Origin: Pseudomonas sp. Choline-02u-1
Lineage (GTDB): Bacteria > Pseudomonadota > Gammaproteobacteria > Pseudomonadales > Pseudomonadaceae
Assembly (NCBI RefSeq): GCF_002836515.1
Contig: NZ_PJBC01000013.1
Span: forward strand, 372,001-436,000
Direction of reading: 5' to 3'
DNA: 64,000 nucleotides
The position numbers and the translations under genes are program-made. Every line of letters begins with the position of its first letter. Within the stretch, counting starts at the first letter, position 1. This document shows positions 51,584 to 63,432 of this stretch, piece by piece. Below the pieces are notes generated by a model that searched no databases, had not been told where the DNA came from, and saw nothing but the letters and a program-made list of their open reading frames with translations.

Positions 51584-51718
51584 CGGCCACCGACCGCCAA
51601 GGGCTTTTGGGCTTGCTTTCATTGGGGGTCGCATCCCTGGGTGGTGGTTACCTGACCAGTGCACTCCCCAACAACTTTGCCCTGATTGTTAGGGGCTCTT
51701 CAGTGTGAAAAAAAAGCC

Positions 51719-52093
51719 GTGAAAAGCCAACGACCTGTAAACCTAGACCTAAGGACCATCAAACTCCCAGTCACTGCTTACACGTCCATTCTTCACCGTA
51801 TCTCCGGTGTCATCCTCTTCGTGTGCCTTGCCATCATGCTTTACGCATTGGACAAGTCGCTGAGCTCCGAGGAAGGCTTCGGTCAGGTGAAAGCGTGTCT
51901 GACCAGTCCGCTAGCCAAGCTAGTGATTTGGGGCATCCTGTCCGCTCTGCTGTATCACCTGGTAGCCGGTGTGCGCCATTTGATCATGGACATGGGCATC
52001 GGTGAGACGCTGGAAGGCGGCAAACTGGGCTCGAAAATCGTTATCGCCGTTTCCGTGGTGGTAATCGTTCTGGCAGGAGTCTGGATATGGTAA
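51719..52093 (+). CDS. sdhC: succinate dehydrogenase cytochrome b556 subunit SdhC
   Basis: Membrane anchor that helps bind heme b and quinone in complex II. The 124-residue protein has the signature RPVNLDLRTIKLPVTAYTSI and LHRISGVILFVCLAIMLYAL (quinone-site Ser/Arg region), three membrane helices, and the heme-ligand His in YHLVAGVRHLIMDMG. The start chosen is the GTG of VKSQRPVN, as in other pseudomonads; an upstream TTG extension has no support. It overlaps sdhD by seven bases. Confidence 0.95.
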   Translation: MKSQRPVNLDLRTIKLPVTAYTSILHRISGVILFVCLAIMLYALDKSLSSEEGFGQVKACLTSPLAKLVIWGILSALLYHLVAGVRHLIMDMGIGETLEGGKLGSKIVIAVSVVVIVLAGVWIW

Positions 52094-52455
52094 CTAACGT
52101 CACTAACCTGTCGCGTTCGGGCCTCTATGACTGGATGGCGCAACGTGTGTCTGCGGTCGTTCTCGCGGCTTACTTCATCTTTCTGATCGGATACATCGTG
52201 GCCAACCCTGGCCTCGAGTATGCCCAGTGGCATGAACTGTTCGCTCACAACGGAATGCGTATTTTCAGCCTGCTGGCCCTTGTTGCTCTGGGCGCTCACG
52301 CCTGGGTCGGCATGTGGACCATCGCGACCGACTACCTGACGCCAATGGCGTTCGGCAAGTCCGCAACGGCAATACGTTTCCTTTTCCAGGCAGTTTGCGG
52401 CGTTGCGATGTTCGCTTACTTCGTCTGGGGTGTGCAGATTCTCTGGGGTATCTGA
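52087..52455 (+). CDS. sdhD: succinate dehydrogenase membrane anchor SdhD
   Basis: Second membrane anchor of complex II. The 122-residue protein has three hydrophobic helices, the family start LSRSGLYDWMAQRVSAVVLA, and GAHAWVGMWTIATDYL, whose His and following Asp-Tyr lie at the heme/quinone site. It overlaps sdhC, and sdhA starts three bases after its stop. In P. aeruginosa sdhD translation is a known target of PrrF small RNAs. Confidence 0.95.
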   Translation: MVTNVTNLSRSGLYDWMAQRVSAVVLAAYFIFLIGYIVANPGLEYAQWHELFAHNGMRIFSLLALVALGAHAWVGMWTIATDYLTPMAFGKSATAIRFLFQAVCGVAMFAYFVWGVQILWGI

Positions 52456-52458
52456 TTC

Positions 52459-54231
52459 ATGGCTAACATTCCAACGATTTCTTTCGACGCCATCATTATC
52501 GGTGGTGGCGGTGCCGGCATGCGCGCTGCGCTGCAGCTGGCCCAGGGCGGCCACAAGACTGCGGTGATCACCAAGGTTTTCCCGACCCGTTCGCACACTG
52601 TGTCCGCACAGGGCGGCATCACTTGCGCTATTGCCTCCGCCGACCCGAACGATGACTGGCGCTGGCACATGTACGATACCGTCAAGGGTTCCGACTACAT
52701 CGGTGACCAGGACGCTATCGAATACATGTGTCAGGAAGGCCCGGCTGCCGTGTTCGAGCTGGACCACATGGGTCTGCCGTTCTCGCGTACCGAGCAAGGC
52801 CGCATCTATCAGCGTCCGTTCGGTGGCCAGTCCAAGGACTACGGCAAGGGCGGTCAGGCTGCGCGTACTTGCGCCGCTTCCGACCGTACCGGTCATGCGC
52901 TGCTGCACACCCTTTATCAGGGCAACCTGAAAGCCGGCACCACGTTCCTCAACGAGTACTATGCTGTCGATCTGGTGAAAAACCAGGAAGGCGAGTTCGT
53001 CGGTGTGATCGCGATCTGCATCGAAACCGGTGAAACCTCCTACATTCGTGCAAAGGCCACCGTTCTGGCGACTGGCGGTGCAGGCCGTATCTACGCCTCC
53101 ACCACCAACGCCCTGATCAACACCGGTGACGGTGTTGGCATGGCGCTGCGTGCCGGCGTGCCGGTGCAAGACATCGAAATGTGGCAGTTCCACCCGACTG
53201 GCATCGCCGGCGCCGGTGTACTGGTGACCGAAGGTTGCCGTGGTGAAGGTGGTTACCTGATCAACAAGCACGGCGAGCGTTTCATGGAGCGTTATGCTCC
53301 GAACGCGAAAGACCTTGCCGGTCGTGACGTGGTTGCCCGTTCGATGGTTAAGGAAATCATCGCCGGCAACGGTTGCGGCCCGAATGGCGACCACGTAATG
53401 CTCAAACTCGACCACCTGGGCGAGGAAGTGCTGCACAGCCGTCTGCCAGGCATCTGCGAGCTGTCGAAGACTTTCGCCCACGTTGACCCGGTGGTTGCGC
53501 CGGTTCCGGTTGTTCCGACCTGCCACTACATGATGGGCGGCGTTGCCACCAACATTCATGGCCAGGCGATCACCCAGAACGCCGAAGGTCAGGACCAGAT
53601 CATCCCTGGCCTGTTCGCGGTAGGCGAAGTGGCTTGCGTATCGGTCCACGGTGCCAACCGTCTGGGCGGCAACTCGCTGCTCGACCTGGTGGTATTCGGT
53701 CGCGCTGCCGGTCTGCACCTGGAAAAGGCGTTGACCGACGGCATCGAATACGACGACGCTACCGAGTCCGACATCGAAGCTGCACTGTCGCGCCTGAATG
53801 CACTGAACAACCGTACCGACGGTGAAGACGTTGCCACTCTGCGTCGCGAGCTGCAAAGCTGCATGCAGAACTACTTCGGCGTATTCCGTACCGGCGAATA
53901 CATGCAGAAAGGCATCGCTCAGCTTGCTGACCTGCGTGCCCGCATCGCCAACGTGAAAATCAACGACAAGTCGCAGGCGTTCAACACTGCACGAATCGAA
54001 GCGCTGGAGCTGCAAAACCTGCTGGAAGTGGCTGAAGCTACCGCCATCGCGGCCGAAGTACGTAAAGAGTCCCGCGGCGCGCACGCCCGTGAAGACTTCG
54101 AAGACCGTGACGACGAAAACTGGCTGTGCCACACCCTGTACTTCCCGGGTGACAAGCGCGTCACCAAGCGTGCCGTCAACTTCTCGCCGAAGACTGTTCC
54201 GACTTTCGAACCTAAAGTCCGGACTTATTAA
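52459..54231 (+). CDS. sdhA: succinate dehydrogenase flavoprotein SdhA
   Basis: Catalytic subunit that oxidises succinate to fumarate. The 590-residue protein has the Rossmann [14 protein letters not shown], covalent-FAD His46 in [11 protein letters not shown], substrate residues in [20 protein letters not shown] and [14 protein letters not shown], and [20 protein letters not shown]. The catalytic Arg lies in the EMWQF...RDVVARSM region. Intact and of normal length. A 935-codon antisense frame over sdhA-sdhB is a composition shadow. Confidence 0.98.
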   Translation: MANIPTISFDAIIIGGGGAGMRAALQLAQGGHKTAVITKVFPTRSHTVSAQGGITCAIASADPNDDWRWHMYDTVKGSDYIGDQDAIEYMCQEGPAAVFELDHMGLPFSRTEQGRIYQRPFGGQSKDYGKGGQAARTCAASDRTGHALLHTLYQGNLKAGTTFLNEYYAVDLVKNQEGEFVGVIAICIETGETSYIRAKATVLATGGAGRIYASTTNALINTGDGVGMALRAGVPVQDIEMWQFHPTGIAGAGVLVTEGCRGEGGYLINKHGERFMERYAPNAKDLAGRDVVARSMVKEIIAGNGCGPNGDHVMLKLDHLGEEVLHSRLPGICELSKTFAHVDPVVAPVPVVPTCHYMMGGVATNIHGQAITQNAEGQDQIIPGLFAVGEVACVSVHGANRLGGNSLLDLVVFGRAAGLHLEKALTDGIEYDDATESDIEAALSRLNALNNRTDGEDVATLRRELQSCMQNYFGVFRTGEYMQKGIAQLADLRARIANVKINDKSQAFNTARIEALELQNLLEVAEATAIAAEVRKESRGAHAREDFEDRDDENWLCHTLYFPGDKRVTKRAVNFSPKTVPTFEPKVRTY

Positions 54232-54243
54232 GGGGTGACCGCC

Positions 54244-54948
54244 ATGTTGCAAGTCAGTGTTTATCGCTACAACCCTGATCAGGACGCTGCGCCGTTCATG
54301 CAGGATTTCCAGGTCGATACCGGTGGTAAAGACCTGATGGTGCTGGACGTGCTGGCCCTGATCAAAGAGCAGGACGAGGGTTTCTCCTATCGTCGCTCCT
54401 GCCGTGAAGGCGTCTGCGGCTCCGACGGCATGAACATCAACGGCAAGAACGGTCTGGCGTGCATCACGCCGCTGTCCGCCGTTGTAAAAGGCAACAAGCT
54501 GATCGTTCGCCCGCTGCCAGGTCTGCCGGTTATCCGTGACCTGGTCGTCGATATGAGCATCTTCTACAAGCAATACGAGAAGGTGAAGCCTTACCTGCAG
54601 AACGACACGCCGGCTCCGGCCATCGAGCGTCTGCAGTCGCCAGAAGAGCGCGAAAAGCTCGACGGTCTGTACGAGTGCATCCTGTGCGCCTGTTGCTCGA
54701 CCTCTTGCCCATCGTTCTGGTGGAACCCTGACAAGTTCCTCGGTCCAGCTGCGCTGCTGCAAGCCTACCGCTTCCTGGCTGACAGCCGTGACACCAAGAC
54801 CAGCGAGCGTCTGGCTTCACTTGACGACCCGTTCAGCGTTTTCCGCTGCCGGGGCATCATGAACTGCGTCAACGTATGTCCGAAAGGCCTGAACCCGACT
54901 AAGGCCATCGGTCACATCCGTAACATGCTGCTCTCGAGCGGCGTGTGA
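54244..54948 (+). CDS. sdhB: succinate dehydrogenase iron-sulfur subunit SdhB
   Basis: Passes electrons from FAD to quinone through three Fe-S clusters. The 234-residue protein has the [2Fe-2S] motif SCREGVCGSDGMNINGKNGL and two ferredoxin-type Cys groups (CILCACCSTSCPSFWW and CRGIMNCVNVCPKGLNPTKA) for the [4Fe-4S] and [3Fe-4S] clusters. The ATG used has AGGGG nine bases before it; a GTG three codons upstream overlaps that site. Last sdh gene, with a 251-base gap before sucA. Confidence 0.97.
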   Translation: MLQVSVYRYNPDQDAAPFMQDFQVDTGGKDLMVLDVLALIKEQDEGFSYRRSCREGVCGSDGMNINGKNGLACITPLSAVVKGNKLIVRPLPGLPVIRDLVVDMSIFYKQYEKVKPYLQNDTPAPAIERLQSPEEREKLDGLYECILCACCSTSCPSFWWNPDKFLGPAALLQAYRFLADSRDTKTSERLASLDDPFSVFRCRGIMNCVNVCPKGLNPTKAIGHIRNMLLSSGV

Positions 54949-55153
54949 TTCAGCTGCTGTAACCGTTGCACCGTAGAGGCTGTGGCGCGGGCTTCAACCC
55001 GCGTCATGGCTATAACCAGAGCAGTAGCCACAAGCTGCCGCTCTTATTTTGAAGAAATGAGACAAGCAGGGGCATCCGGGCTGGTACCCGGACTATCAGT
55101 GTGATCCTAGGTGGCTTGTTTTAGTCGCTGCATTCGGACTTCTGCAAGTTTGC

Positions 55154-55169
55154 TCGGTGTCGACACCGA
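55154..55169. promoter_or_regulatory. 16-base palindrome upstream of sucA
   Basis: TCGGTGTCGACACCGA is a perfect palindrome 31 bases before the sucA ATG. The same gap holds CGCGGGCTTCAACCCGCG near 54986 and CCGGGCTGGTACCCGG near 55077. It could be an operator or an RNA hairpin; which is not known. Confidence 0.45.
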
Positions 55170-55199
55170 TGGTGTTCCCCTAACCGAGGGTGACCAAGC

Positions 55200-58031
55200 A
55201 TGCAAGAAAGCGTGATGCAGCGCATGTGGAACAGCGCCTACCTTTCAGGTGGAAACGCTGCCTATGTGGAAGAGCTTTATGAGCTCTACCTGCACGACCC
55301 TAACGCTGTGCCAGAAGAGTGGCGCACCTACTTTCAGAAGTTGCCAGCCGACGGCAGCTCTGCCACTGATGTTTCGCACTCGACAATTCGCGATCATTTC
55401 GTGCTGCTGGCAAAGAACCAGCGCCGCGCCCAACCGGTTTCCGCCGGCAGCGTGAGCAGTGAGCACGAGAAGAAGCAAGTTGAAGTGCTGCGATTGATCC
55501 AGGCCTACCGTATGCGTGGCCACCAGGCAGCCCAGCTTGACCCGCTGGGACTGTGGCAGCGTCCTGCACCTGCAGACCTGTCGATCAATCATTACGGCTT
55601 GACCAATGCCGATCTTGATACGACCTTCCGTGCCGGCGACCTGTTCATCGGCAAAGAGGAAGCGAGCCTACGCGAAATTCACGAAGCGTTGCAGCAGACA
55701 TATTGCCGCACCATCGGCGCTGAATTTACGCACATCACCGATTCCGAGCAGCGCCAGTGGTTCCAGCAGCGTCTGGAAAGCGTGCGTGGGCGTCCGACGT
55801 ACTCCGCCGACATCAAGAGTCACCTGCTTGAGCGCGTGACTGCCGGTGAAGGCCTGGAAAAATACCTGGGCACCAAATATCCGGGCACCAAGCGTTTCGG
55901 TCTGGAAGGCGGCGAAAGCCTGATTCCGATGCTCGACGAACTGATCCAGCGTTCCGGCTCGTACGGCACCAAGGAAGTCGTCATCGGCATGGCCCACCGT
56001 GGCCGTCTGAACGTGCTGGTCAACACCTTCGGCAAGAATCCGCGCGAGCTGTTCGACGAGTTCGAAGGCAAGAAGAAGGTCGAGCTCGGTTCCGGTGACG
56101 TCAAATATCACCAGGGCTTCTCGTCCAACGTGATGACCACCGGCGGTGAAGTTCACCTCGCCATGGCGTTCAACCCGTCCCACCTGGAAATCGTTTCTCC
56201 GGTGGTCGAAGGTTCGGTGCGCGCCCGTCAGGACCGTCGCAACGACCTGACCGGTGAGAAAGTTCTGCCGATCTCCATCCACGGTGACGCGGCATTCGCC
56301 GGTCAGGGCGTGGTCATGGAAACCTTCCAGATGTCGCAGACCCGCGGTTTCAAGACCGGCGGTACCGTGCACATCGTGATCAACAACCAGGTTGGTTTCA
56401 CCATCAGCAACCCGCTGGACTCGCGCTCCACCGAGTACGCCACCGACGTTGCCAAGATGATCCAGGCGCCGATCCTCCATGTGAATGGTGATGATCCGGA
56501 AGCCGTGCTGTTCGTGACCCAACTGGCCATTGACTACCGCATGCAGTTCAAGCGTGACGTGGTGATCGATCTGGTCTGCTACCGTCGTCGCGGCCACAAC
56601 GAGGCCGACGAGCCAAGCGGCACCCAGCCTCTGATGTATCAGCAGATCACCAAGCAGCGCACCACCCGTGAGCTGTACGCTGATCGCCTGACCCAGGCCG
56701 GTGTGCTCGACGCTGAACGAGTTCAGGCCAAGGTCGACGAATACCGCAACGCGCTGGACAACGGTCTGCACGTGGTGAAATCGCTGGTTAAAGAGCCGAA
56801 CAAAGAGCTGTTCGTCGACTGGCGTCCGTACCTGGGCCACGCCTGGACTGCGCGTCATGACACGCGCTTCGATCTGAAGACCCTGCAAGAACTGTCCGCC
56901 AAGCTGCTGGAAATTCCGGAAGGCTTCGTGGTCCAGCGTCAGGTCGCGAAGATCTACGAAGACCGTCAGAAGATGCAAGCCGGCGGCCTGCCGATCAACT
57001 GGGGTTATGCCGAAACCATGGCATACGCGACCCTGGCGTTCGAAGGTCACCCGATTCGCATGACTGGTCAGGACATCGGCCGCGGTACGTTCTCGCACCG
57101 TCACGCTGTGCTGCACAACCAGAAAGACGCGGGCACCTACATTCCGCTGCAGAACCTGTACGACGGTCAGCCACGTTTCGACCTGTACGACTCGTTCCTC
57201 TCGGAAGAAGCGGTACTGGCATTCGAATACGGTTACTCGACCACCACGCCAAACGCGCTGGTGATCTGGGAAGCCCAGTTCGGCGACTTCGCCAACGGTG
57301 CGCAGGTCGTTATCGACCAGTTCATCACCAGCGGTGAGCACAAGTGGGGCCGTCTCTGCGGTCTGACCATGTTGCTGCCACATGGTTACGAAGGTCAGGG
57401 CCCTGAGCATAGCTCGGCACGTCTTGAGCGTTACCTGCAGCTGTGCGCCGAGCACAACATTCAGGTGTGCATGCCGACCACGCCAGCACAGATCTACCAC
57501 TTGCTGCGTCGTCAGGTAATCCGTCCGCTGCGCAAGCCGCTGGTCGTGCTGACGCCGAAGTCGCTGCTGCGCCACAAGCTGGCCATCTCGACGCTGGAAG
57601 ATCTGGCCGAAGGTTCGTTCCAGACCGTGATCCCGGAAATCGACGCACTGGACCCGAAAAAGGTCGAGCGCGTGGTTCTGTGCAGCGGCAAGGTCTACTA
57701 CGACCTGCTGGAAAAACGCCGTGCCGAAGGCCGCGAAGATATCGCCATCGTGCGTATCGAGCAGCTGTATCCGTTCCCTGAGGACGACTTGAAGGAAGTC
57801 CTGGCTCCGTACACTAACGTCAAGCATGCCGTGTGGTGTCAGGAAGAGCCGATGAACCAGGGTGCCTGGTACTGCAGCCAGCATCACTTGCGTCGCAGCA
57901 TTGCCAACCTCGACAAGACTCTCGTACTTGAGTACGCGGGCCGTGAGGCTTCGGCTGCGCCAGCTTGTGGTTATGCATCGATGCACGCCGAGCAGCAGGA
58001 AAAACTGCTGCAAGACGCTTTCACTGTTTAA
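55200..58031 (+). CDS. sucA: 2-oxoglutarate dehydrogenase E1 component
   Basis: ThDP-dependent decarboxylase of the 2-oxoglutarate dehydrogenase complex. The 943-residue protein has the E1o N-terminus (MWNSAYLSGGNAAYVEELYE), the active-site segments GMAHRGRLNVLVNTFGKNPR and HGDAAFAGQGVVMETFQMSQ, ThDP-binding VCYRRRGHNEADEPS, and transketolase-like GQDIGRGTFSHRHAVLHNQ. ATG after GAGGGTGACCAAGC. Downstream neighbours sucB and lpdG supply E2 and E3. Confidence 0.98.
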   Translation: MQESVMQRMWNSAYLSGGNAAYVEELYELYLHDPNAVPEEWRTYFQKLPADGSSATDVSHSTIRDHFVLLAKNQRRAQPVSAGSVSSEHEKKQVEVLRLIQAYRMRGHQAAQLDPLGLWQRPAPADLSINHYGLTNADLDTTFRAGDLFIGKEEASLREIHEALQQTYCRTIGAEFTHITDSEQRQWFQQRLESVRGRPTYSADIKSHLLERVTAGEGLEKYLGTKYPGTKRFGLEGGESLIPMLDELIQRSGSYGTKEVVIGMAHRGRLNVLVNTFGKNPRELFDEFEGKKKVELGSGDVKYHQGFSSNVMTTGGEVHLAMAFNPSHLEIVSPVVEGSVRARQDRRNDLTGEKVLPISIHGDAAFAGQGVVMETFQMSQTRGFKTGGTVHIVINNQVGFTISNPLDSRSTEYATDVAKMIQAPILHVNGDDPEAVLFVTQLAIDYRMQFKRDVVIDLVCYRRRGHNEADEPSGTQPLMYQQITKQRTTRELYADRLTQAGVLDAERVQAKVDEYRNALDNGLHVVKSLVKEPNKELFVDWRPYLGHAWTARHDTRFDLKTLQELSAKLLEIPEGFVVQRQVAKIYEDRQKMQAGGLPINWGYAETMAYATLAFEGHPIRMTGQDIGRGTFSHRHAVLHNQKDAGTYIPLQNLYDGQPRFDLYDSFLSEEAVLAFEYGYSTTTPNALVIWEAQFGDFANGAQVVIDQFITSGEHKWGRLCGLTMLLPHGYEGQGPEHSSARLERYLQLCAEHNIQVCMPTTPAQIYHLLRRQVIRPLRKPLVVLTPKSLLRHKLAISTLEDLAEGSFQTVIPEIDALDPKKVERVVLCSGKVYYDLLEKRRAEGREDIAIVRIEQLYPFPEDDLKEVLAPYTNVKHAVWCQEEPMNQGAWYCSQHHLRRSIANLDKTLVLEYAGREASAAPACGYASMHAEQQEKLLQDAFTV

Positions 58032-58075
58032 CGCCTTCGCGCTGACTGAAACCGAATTTTAAGGACCCACAGATA

Positions 58076-59302
58076 ATGGCTATCGAAATCAAAGCCCCGT
58101 CATTCCCGGAATCGGTTGCCGATGGCACCGTTGCCACTTGGCACAAGAAACCAGGCGAGGCCGTCAAGCGTGACGACCTGATCGTCGACATCGAGACTGA
58201 CAAGGTCGTGCTGGAAGTATTGGCCGAAGCCGACGGCGTGCTGGGCGCAATCATCGCCGAAGAAGGCGCTACCGTTCTGTCGAACCAGGTTCTGGGCTCG
58301 ATCGAAGAGGGCGGCGCTGCTGCTGCCGCTCCTGCCGCCGCTGCTGCTCCGGCTGCTACTGCCGCTGCCGCACCGGCTGCTGCCGATGGCGAAGACGACC
58401 CGATCGCAGCACCGGCTGCTCGCAAGCTGGCTGAAGAGAACGGCATCAACATCGCTTCCGTTGCCGGTACCGGCAAAGGTGGTCGTGTGACCAAGGAAGA
58501 CGTGGTTGCTGCTGTTGCTGCGAAGAAAGCCGCTCCGGCTGCCGCACCTGCCAAGGCTGCTGCTCCTTCGGCTGCTGCGCCTGTATTCGCTGCTGGCGAC
58601 CGCATCGAGAAGCGCGTACCGATGACCCGCGTGCGTGCCACCGTGGCCAAGCGTCTGGTTGAAGCCCAGTCGAACATGGCGATGCTGACCACGTTCAACG
58701 AAGTCGACATGACCGAAGTCATGGCCCTGCGTTCGAAGTACAAGGACCTGTTCGAGAAGTCCCACAACGGCGTACGCCTGGGCTTCATGTCGTTCTTCGT
58801 CAAAGCGGCCACCGAAGCGCTGAAGCGCTTCCCGGCTGTCAACGCGTCGATCGACGGCGGCGACATCGTTTACCACGGCTATGCGGACATCGGCGTTGCC
58901 GTTTCCAGCGATCGTGGCCTGGTCGTACCGGTTCTGCGTAACGCTGAGCTGATGAGCCTGGCTGAAATCGAAGGCGGCATCGCCACCTTCGGCAAGAAGG
59001 CCCGTGACGGCAAACTGTCGATGGACGAGATGACCGGTGGTACCTTCACCATCACCAACGGTGGTACCTTCGGTTCGATGATGTCGACGCCGATCGTCAA
59101 CCCGCCGCAGGCAGCGATTCTGGGCATGCACAACATCATCCAGCGTCCAATGGCCATCAACGGCCAGGTCGTGATCCGTCCGATGATGTACCTGGCACTG
59201 TCCTACGATCACCGTCTGATCGATGGCAAAGAAGCTGTGACCTTCCTGGTGACCATCAAGAACCTGCTGGAAGATCCGGCTCGTCTGTTGCTGGATATTT
59301 GA
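58076..59302 (+). CDS. sucB: 2-oxoglutarate dehydrogenase E2 (dihydrolipoyl succinyltransferase)
   Basis: Forms the core of the complex and transfers succinyl groups to CoA. The 408-residue protein has one lipoyl domain with Lys43 in [11 protein letters not shown], an Ala-rich hinge (about 82-105), a peripheral subunit-binding domain ([31 protein letters not shown]), a second Ala/Pro hinge, and the catalytic domain with His379 in [15 protein letters not shown] after AAGGACCCACAGATA. Confidence 0.98.
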   Translation: MAIEIKAPSFPESVADGTVATWHKKPGEAVKRDDLIVDIETDKVVLEVLAEADGVLGAIIAEEGATVLSNQVLGSIEEGGAAAAAPAAAAAPAATAAAAPAAADGEDDPIAAPAARKLAEENGINIASVAGTGKGGRVTKEDVVAAVAAKKAAPAAAPAKAAAPSAAAPVFAAGDRIEKRVPMTRVRATVAKRLVEAQSNMAMLTTFNEVDMTEVMALRSKYKDLFEKSHNGVRLGFMSFFVKAATEALKRFPAVNASIDGGDIVYHGYADIGVAVSSDRGLVVPVLRNAELMSLAEIEGGIATFGKKARDGKLSMDEMTGGTFTITNGGTFGSMMSTPIVNPPQAAILGMHNIIQRPMAINGQVVIRPMMYLALSYDHRLIDGKEAVTFLVTIKNLLEDPARLLLDI

Positions 59303-59313
59303 TAGAAGCAGCT

Positions 59314-59365
59314 GCAAGTCTCAGGCTGCGAACTGCAGGTAAACGCAGTTTGGCTTGAGGCTTGC
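59314..59365 (+). repeat. extended hairpin in the sucB-lpdG gap
   Basis: GCAAGTCTCA (59314-59323) pairs with TGAGGCTTGC (59356-59365, one G-T pair), and inside it AACTGC pairs with GCAGTT (59331-59336 and 59345-59350). It is built from the GCTGCAAGC-type repeat. It may adjust the E3:E2 ratio by RNA processing. Confidence 0.55.
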
Positions 59366-59401
59366 GGCTTCACGCTTGCTGCAAAAAAGAGGATTTTTTG
59401 A

Positions 59402-60838
<1,437 letters not shown>

Positions 60839-60921
60839 GACATAATAAGAAACCACGGCGGTAGCGGCCCGTCGTGAGCCTTGCGAGCAAGACTCACCGC
60901 GGAATGTCCGCCGGACGCAGT

Positions 60922-60944
60922 CTTGCGTAGCTCAGCTACGCAAG
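60922..60944 (+). repeat. hairpin in the lpdG-sucC gap
   Basis: CTTGCGTAGC-TCA-GCTACGCAAG is a perfect 10-bp stem with a 3-base loop, about 75 bases before sucC. There is no T-run, so it is not a terminator. It lies in a 182-base gap that also shows the smaller inverted motif GAGCCTTGCGAGCAAGACTC. Confidence 0.7.
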
Positions 60945-61020
60945 CAGCAGTCACAGGTGGCGCGGCACTCAAACGAGCGCAGCGCCGAATGCGCAGTACC
61001 TAACGAAGACGGTAAAAAGC

Positions 61021-62187
61021 ATGAATCTTCACGAGTATCAGGGTAAGCAGCTGTTCGCTGAATACGGCCTGCCAGTTTCCACTGGTTACGCAGTAGACAC
61101 CCCGGAAGCAGCAGCAGAAGCTTGCGACAAGATCGGCGGCAACGAGTGGGTCGTCAAAGCCCAGGTTCACGCCGGTGGTCGCGGTAAAGCGGGCGGCGTC
61201 AAGCTGGTTCGCAGCAAAGAAGACGCCAAAGCCTTCGCACAGCAGTGGCTGGGCAAGCGTCTGGTGACTTACCAGACTGACGCCAACGGCCAGCCAGTCA
61301 CCAAGATCCTGGTTGAATCGTGCACTGATATCGCTAAAGAGCTGTACCTGGGCGCTGTCGTTGACCGTTCGAGCCGTCGCATCGTGTTCATGGCTTCCAC
61401 CGAAGGTGGCGTGGACATCGAGAAAATCGCTCACGACACGCCAGAAAAAATTCTGAAAGCCACTATCGATCCACTGGTTGGCGCTCAGCCATCCCAGGGT
61501 CGCGAGCTGGCATTCCAGCTGGGTCTGGAAGGCAAGCAGGTCACTCAATTCGCCAAGATCTTCGTAGGTCTGGCCAAGCTGTTCAAAGACCACGACCTGG
61601 CTCTGCTGGAAGTGAACCCGCTGGTGATCAAGGCTGACGGCGATCTGCACTGCCTCGACGCGAAGATCAACATCGACGCCAACGCCATGTACCGTCAGCC
61701 TAAGCTGAAGGCATTCCACGATCCGTCGCAGGACGATCCGCGCGAAGCGCACGCTGCCAAGTTCGAACTGAACTACGTAGCCCTGGAAGGCAACATCGGC
61801 TGCATGGTCAACGGTGCCGGTCTGGCGATGGGTACCATGGACATCGTCAACCTGCATGGCGGCAAGCCAGCCAACTTCCTCGACGTAGGCGGTGGCGCTA
61901 CCAAGGAACGCGTTACTGAAGCGTTCAAGATCATCCTTTCCGACCAGAACGTCGCGGCAGTACTGGTCAACATCTTCGGCGGCATCGTTCGCTGCGACAT
62001 GATTGCCGAAGGCATCATCGGCGCCGTGAAAGAAGTCGGCGTGAAAATCCCGGTTGTTGTTCGCCTTGAAGGCAACAACGCTGAGCTGGGCGCTAAAGTA
62101 CTGGCAGAAAGCGGTTTGAACATCATCGCTGCTACCAGCCTGACCGACGCTGCTCAACAAGTTGTCAAAGCTGCGGAGGGCAAATAA
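61021..62187 (+). CDS. sucC: succinyl-CoA synthetase beta subunit
   Basis: Nucleotide-binding subunit of the enzyme that turns succinyl-CoA into succinate with ATP formation. The 388-residue ATP-grasp protein starts [20 protein letters not shown] and shows [47 protein letters not shown] and [17 protein letters not shown]. Its TAA overlaps the sucD ATG (TAATG). Confidence 0.98.
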   Translation: MNLHEYQGKQLFAEYGLPVSTGYAVDTPEAAAEACDKIGGNEWVVKAQVHAGGRGKAGGVKLVRSKEDAKAFAQQWLGKRLVTYQTDANGQPVTKILVESCTDIAKELYLGAVVDRSSRRIVFMASTEGGVDIEKIAHDTPEKILKATIDPLVGAQPSQGRELAFQLGLEGKQVTQFAKIFVGLAKLFKDHDLALLEVNPLVIKADGDLHCLDAKINIDANAMYRQPKLKAFHDPSQDDPREAHAAKFELNYVALEGNIGCMVNGAGLAMGTMDIVNLHGGKPANFLDVGGGATKERVTEAFKIILSDQNVAAVLVNIFGGIVRCDMIAEGIIGAVKEVGVKIPVVVRLEGNNAELGAKVLAESGLNIIAATSLTDAAQQVVKAAEGK

Positions 62188-63071
62188 TGAGCGTCCTGAT
62201 CAATAAAGACACCAAAGTTATCTGCCAGGGTATTACCGGTTCGCAAGGTAGTTTCCACACCCAGCAAGCCATCGAATACGGCACCAAGATGGTTGGCGGC
62301 GTAACTCCGGGCAAAGGCGGCACCGAGCACCTGGGTCTGCCAGTGTTCAACACCGTTAAAGATGCAGTAGCTGCCACCGGCGCTACCGCCAGCGTGATCT
62401 ACGTTCCGGCTCCGTTCTGCAAGGACTCGATCCTGGAAGCGGCATTCGGCGGCATCAAGCTGATCGTTTGCATCACCGAAGGCATTCCTACCCTGGACAT
62501 GCTGGACGCTAAAGTTAAGTGCGACGAGCTGGGCGTAGTCCTGATCGGCCCTAACTGCCCAGGCGTGATCACCCCAGGCGAATGCAAGATCGGCATCATG
62601 CCAGGTCACATTCACTTGCCAGGCAAGGTCGGTATCGTTTCGCGTTCCGGCACCCTGACCTACGAAGCTGTGAAGCAGACCACTGACGCCGGTTTCGGTC
62701 AGTCGACTTGCGTCGGCATCGGCGGTGACCCGATCCCGGGTTCGAACTTCATCGACATCCTGAAGCTGTTCCAGGAAGACCCGAAGACCGAAGCGATCGT
62801 GATGATCGGCGAGATCGGCGGTTCGGCAGAAGAAGAAGCGGCTGCCTACATCAAGGCTAACGTGACCAAGCCGGTTGTTTCCTACATCGCTGGTGTGACT
62901 GCTCCTCCGGGCAAGCGCATGGGCCATGCTGGCGCAATCATCTCTGGCGGCAAAGGCACTGCAGACGAGAAATTCGCTGCGCTGCAAGACGCAGGCGTAA
63001 AAACCGTGCGTTCGCTGGCAGACATCGGCAAGGCCTTGGCCGAGCTGACTGGCTGGGAAGTGAAGAAGTAA
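62187..63071 (+). CDS. sucD: succinyl-CoA synthetase alpha subunit
   Basis: CoA-binding subunit that carries the phosphohistidine. The 294-residue protein has the CoA-site [18 protein letters not shown], the Rossmann-like [40 protein letters not shown] and active-site His247 in [20 protein letters not shown]. Translation is coupled to sucC. A clear terminator follows, ending the sdh-suc block. Confidence 0.98.
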   Translation: MSVLINKDTKVICQGITGSQGSFHTQQAIEYGTKMVGGVTPGKGGTEHLGLPVFNTVKDAVAATGATASVIYVPAPFCKDSILEAAFGGIKLIVCITEGIPTLDMLDAKVKCDELGVVLIGPNCPGVITPGECKIGIMPGHIHLPGKVGIVSRSGTLTYEAVKQTTDAGFGQSTCVGIGGDPIPGSNFIDILKLFQEDPKTEAIVMIGEIGGSAEEEAAAYIKANVTKPVVSYIAGVTAPPGKRMGHAGAIISGGKGTADEKFAALQDAGVKTVRSLADIGKALAELTGWEVKK

Positions 63072-63432
63072 GCTTCGGCTGACTTTTTAGCTCCAGCAAC
63101 AAAGGCCACCTTCGGGTGGCCTTTGTCGTTTCAGAGCAGCGGCAAGCCTCAAGCTGCTAGCTGCAAGATGGATGCTTGCAGCTCAAAACTTGTAGCTTGC
63201 AGCTGCTTTTCTTATGTAAACGCGACACTGAAACGTCGCGTATCGGATAGTTCGCCCTCCAACAGTGCGTTTGCAAGCCAGATTCGTTAGGCTAGCAGCC
63301 ATTTTTGCGTCCGCCGCCCACAAGGCAGCTACGCGCTTTAAGGGTCAGTCCCATACGGATCGACAGCATTTCCCTAATCCAACAGGGCAATCCCCCTCTA
63401 AATTCCGATTTCAGTAGTGTGGTATTACCTTA
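63072..63432. other. sucD-brnQ intergenic region
   Basis: Holds the sucD terminator, a block of GCTGCAAGC/CTTGCAGC repeats (about 63142-63210), and a hairpin ACGCGAC-N8-GTCGCGT (63220-63241). About 190 bases follow where the transporter promoter must lie; no clear -35/-10 was seen. No coding frame is credible. Confidence 0.7.
63097..63129 (+). terminator. intrinsic terminator after sucD
   Basis: AAAGGCCACC-TTCG-GGTGGCCTTT forms a 10-bp stem capped by the stable TTCG loop, followed by GTCGTTT. The T-run is short, but the A-rich left and T-rich right ends of the stem fit an intrinsic terminator. Confidence 0.88.

Larger units (their letters stand above)
51356..51718. other. divergent gltA-sdhC intergenic region
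   Basis: Contains one near-consensus sigma-70 promoter per direction, listed separately, and nothing coding. The sdh leader would be about 130 bases, long enough for control by a small RNA such as PrrF, which represses sdh in P. aeruginosa. No specific pairing site was traced here. Confidence 0.75.

Noticed and set aside
51955..54762. 935-codon minus-strand frame opposite sdhD-sdhA-sdhB
   Set aside because: Shadow of highly biased codon use in expressed genes. No family features; antisense to three certain genes.
55668..58013. 781-codon minus-strand frame opposite sucA
   Set aside because: Same reason: codon-bias shadow across a certain gene.
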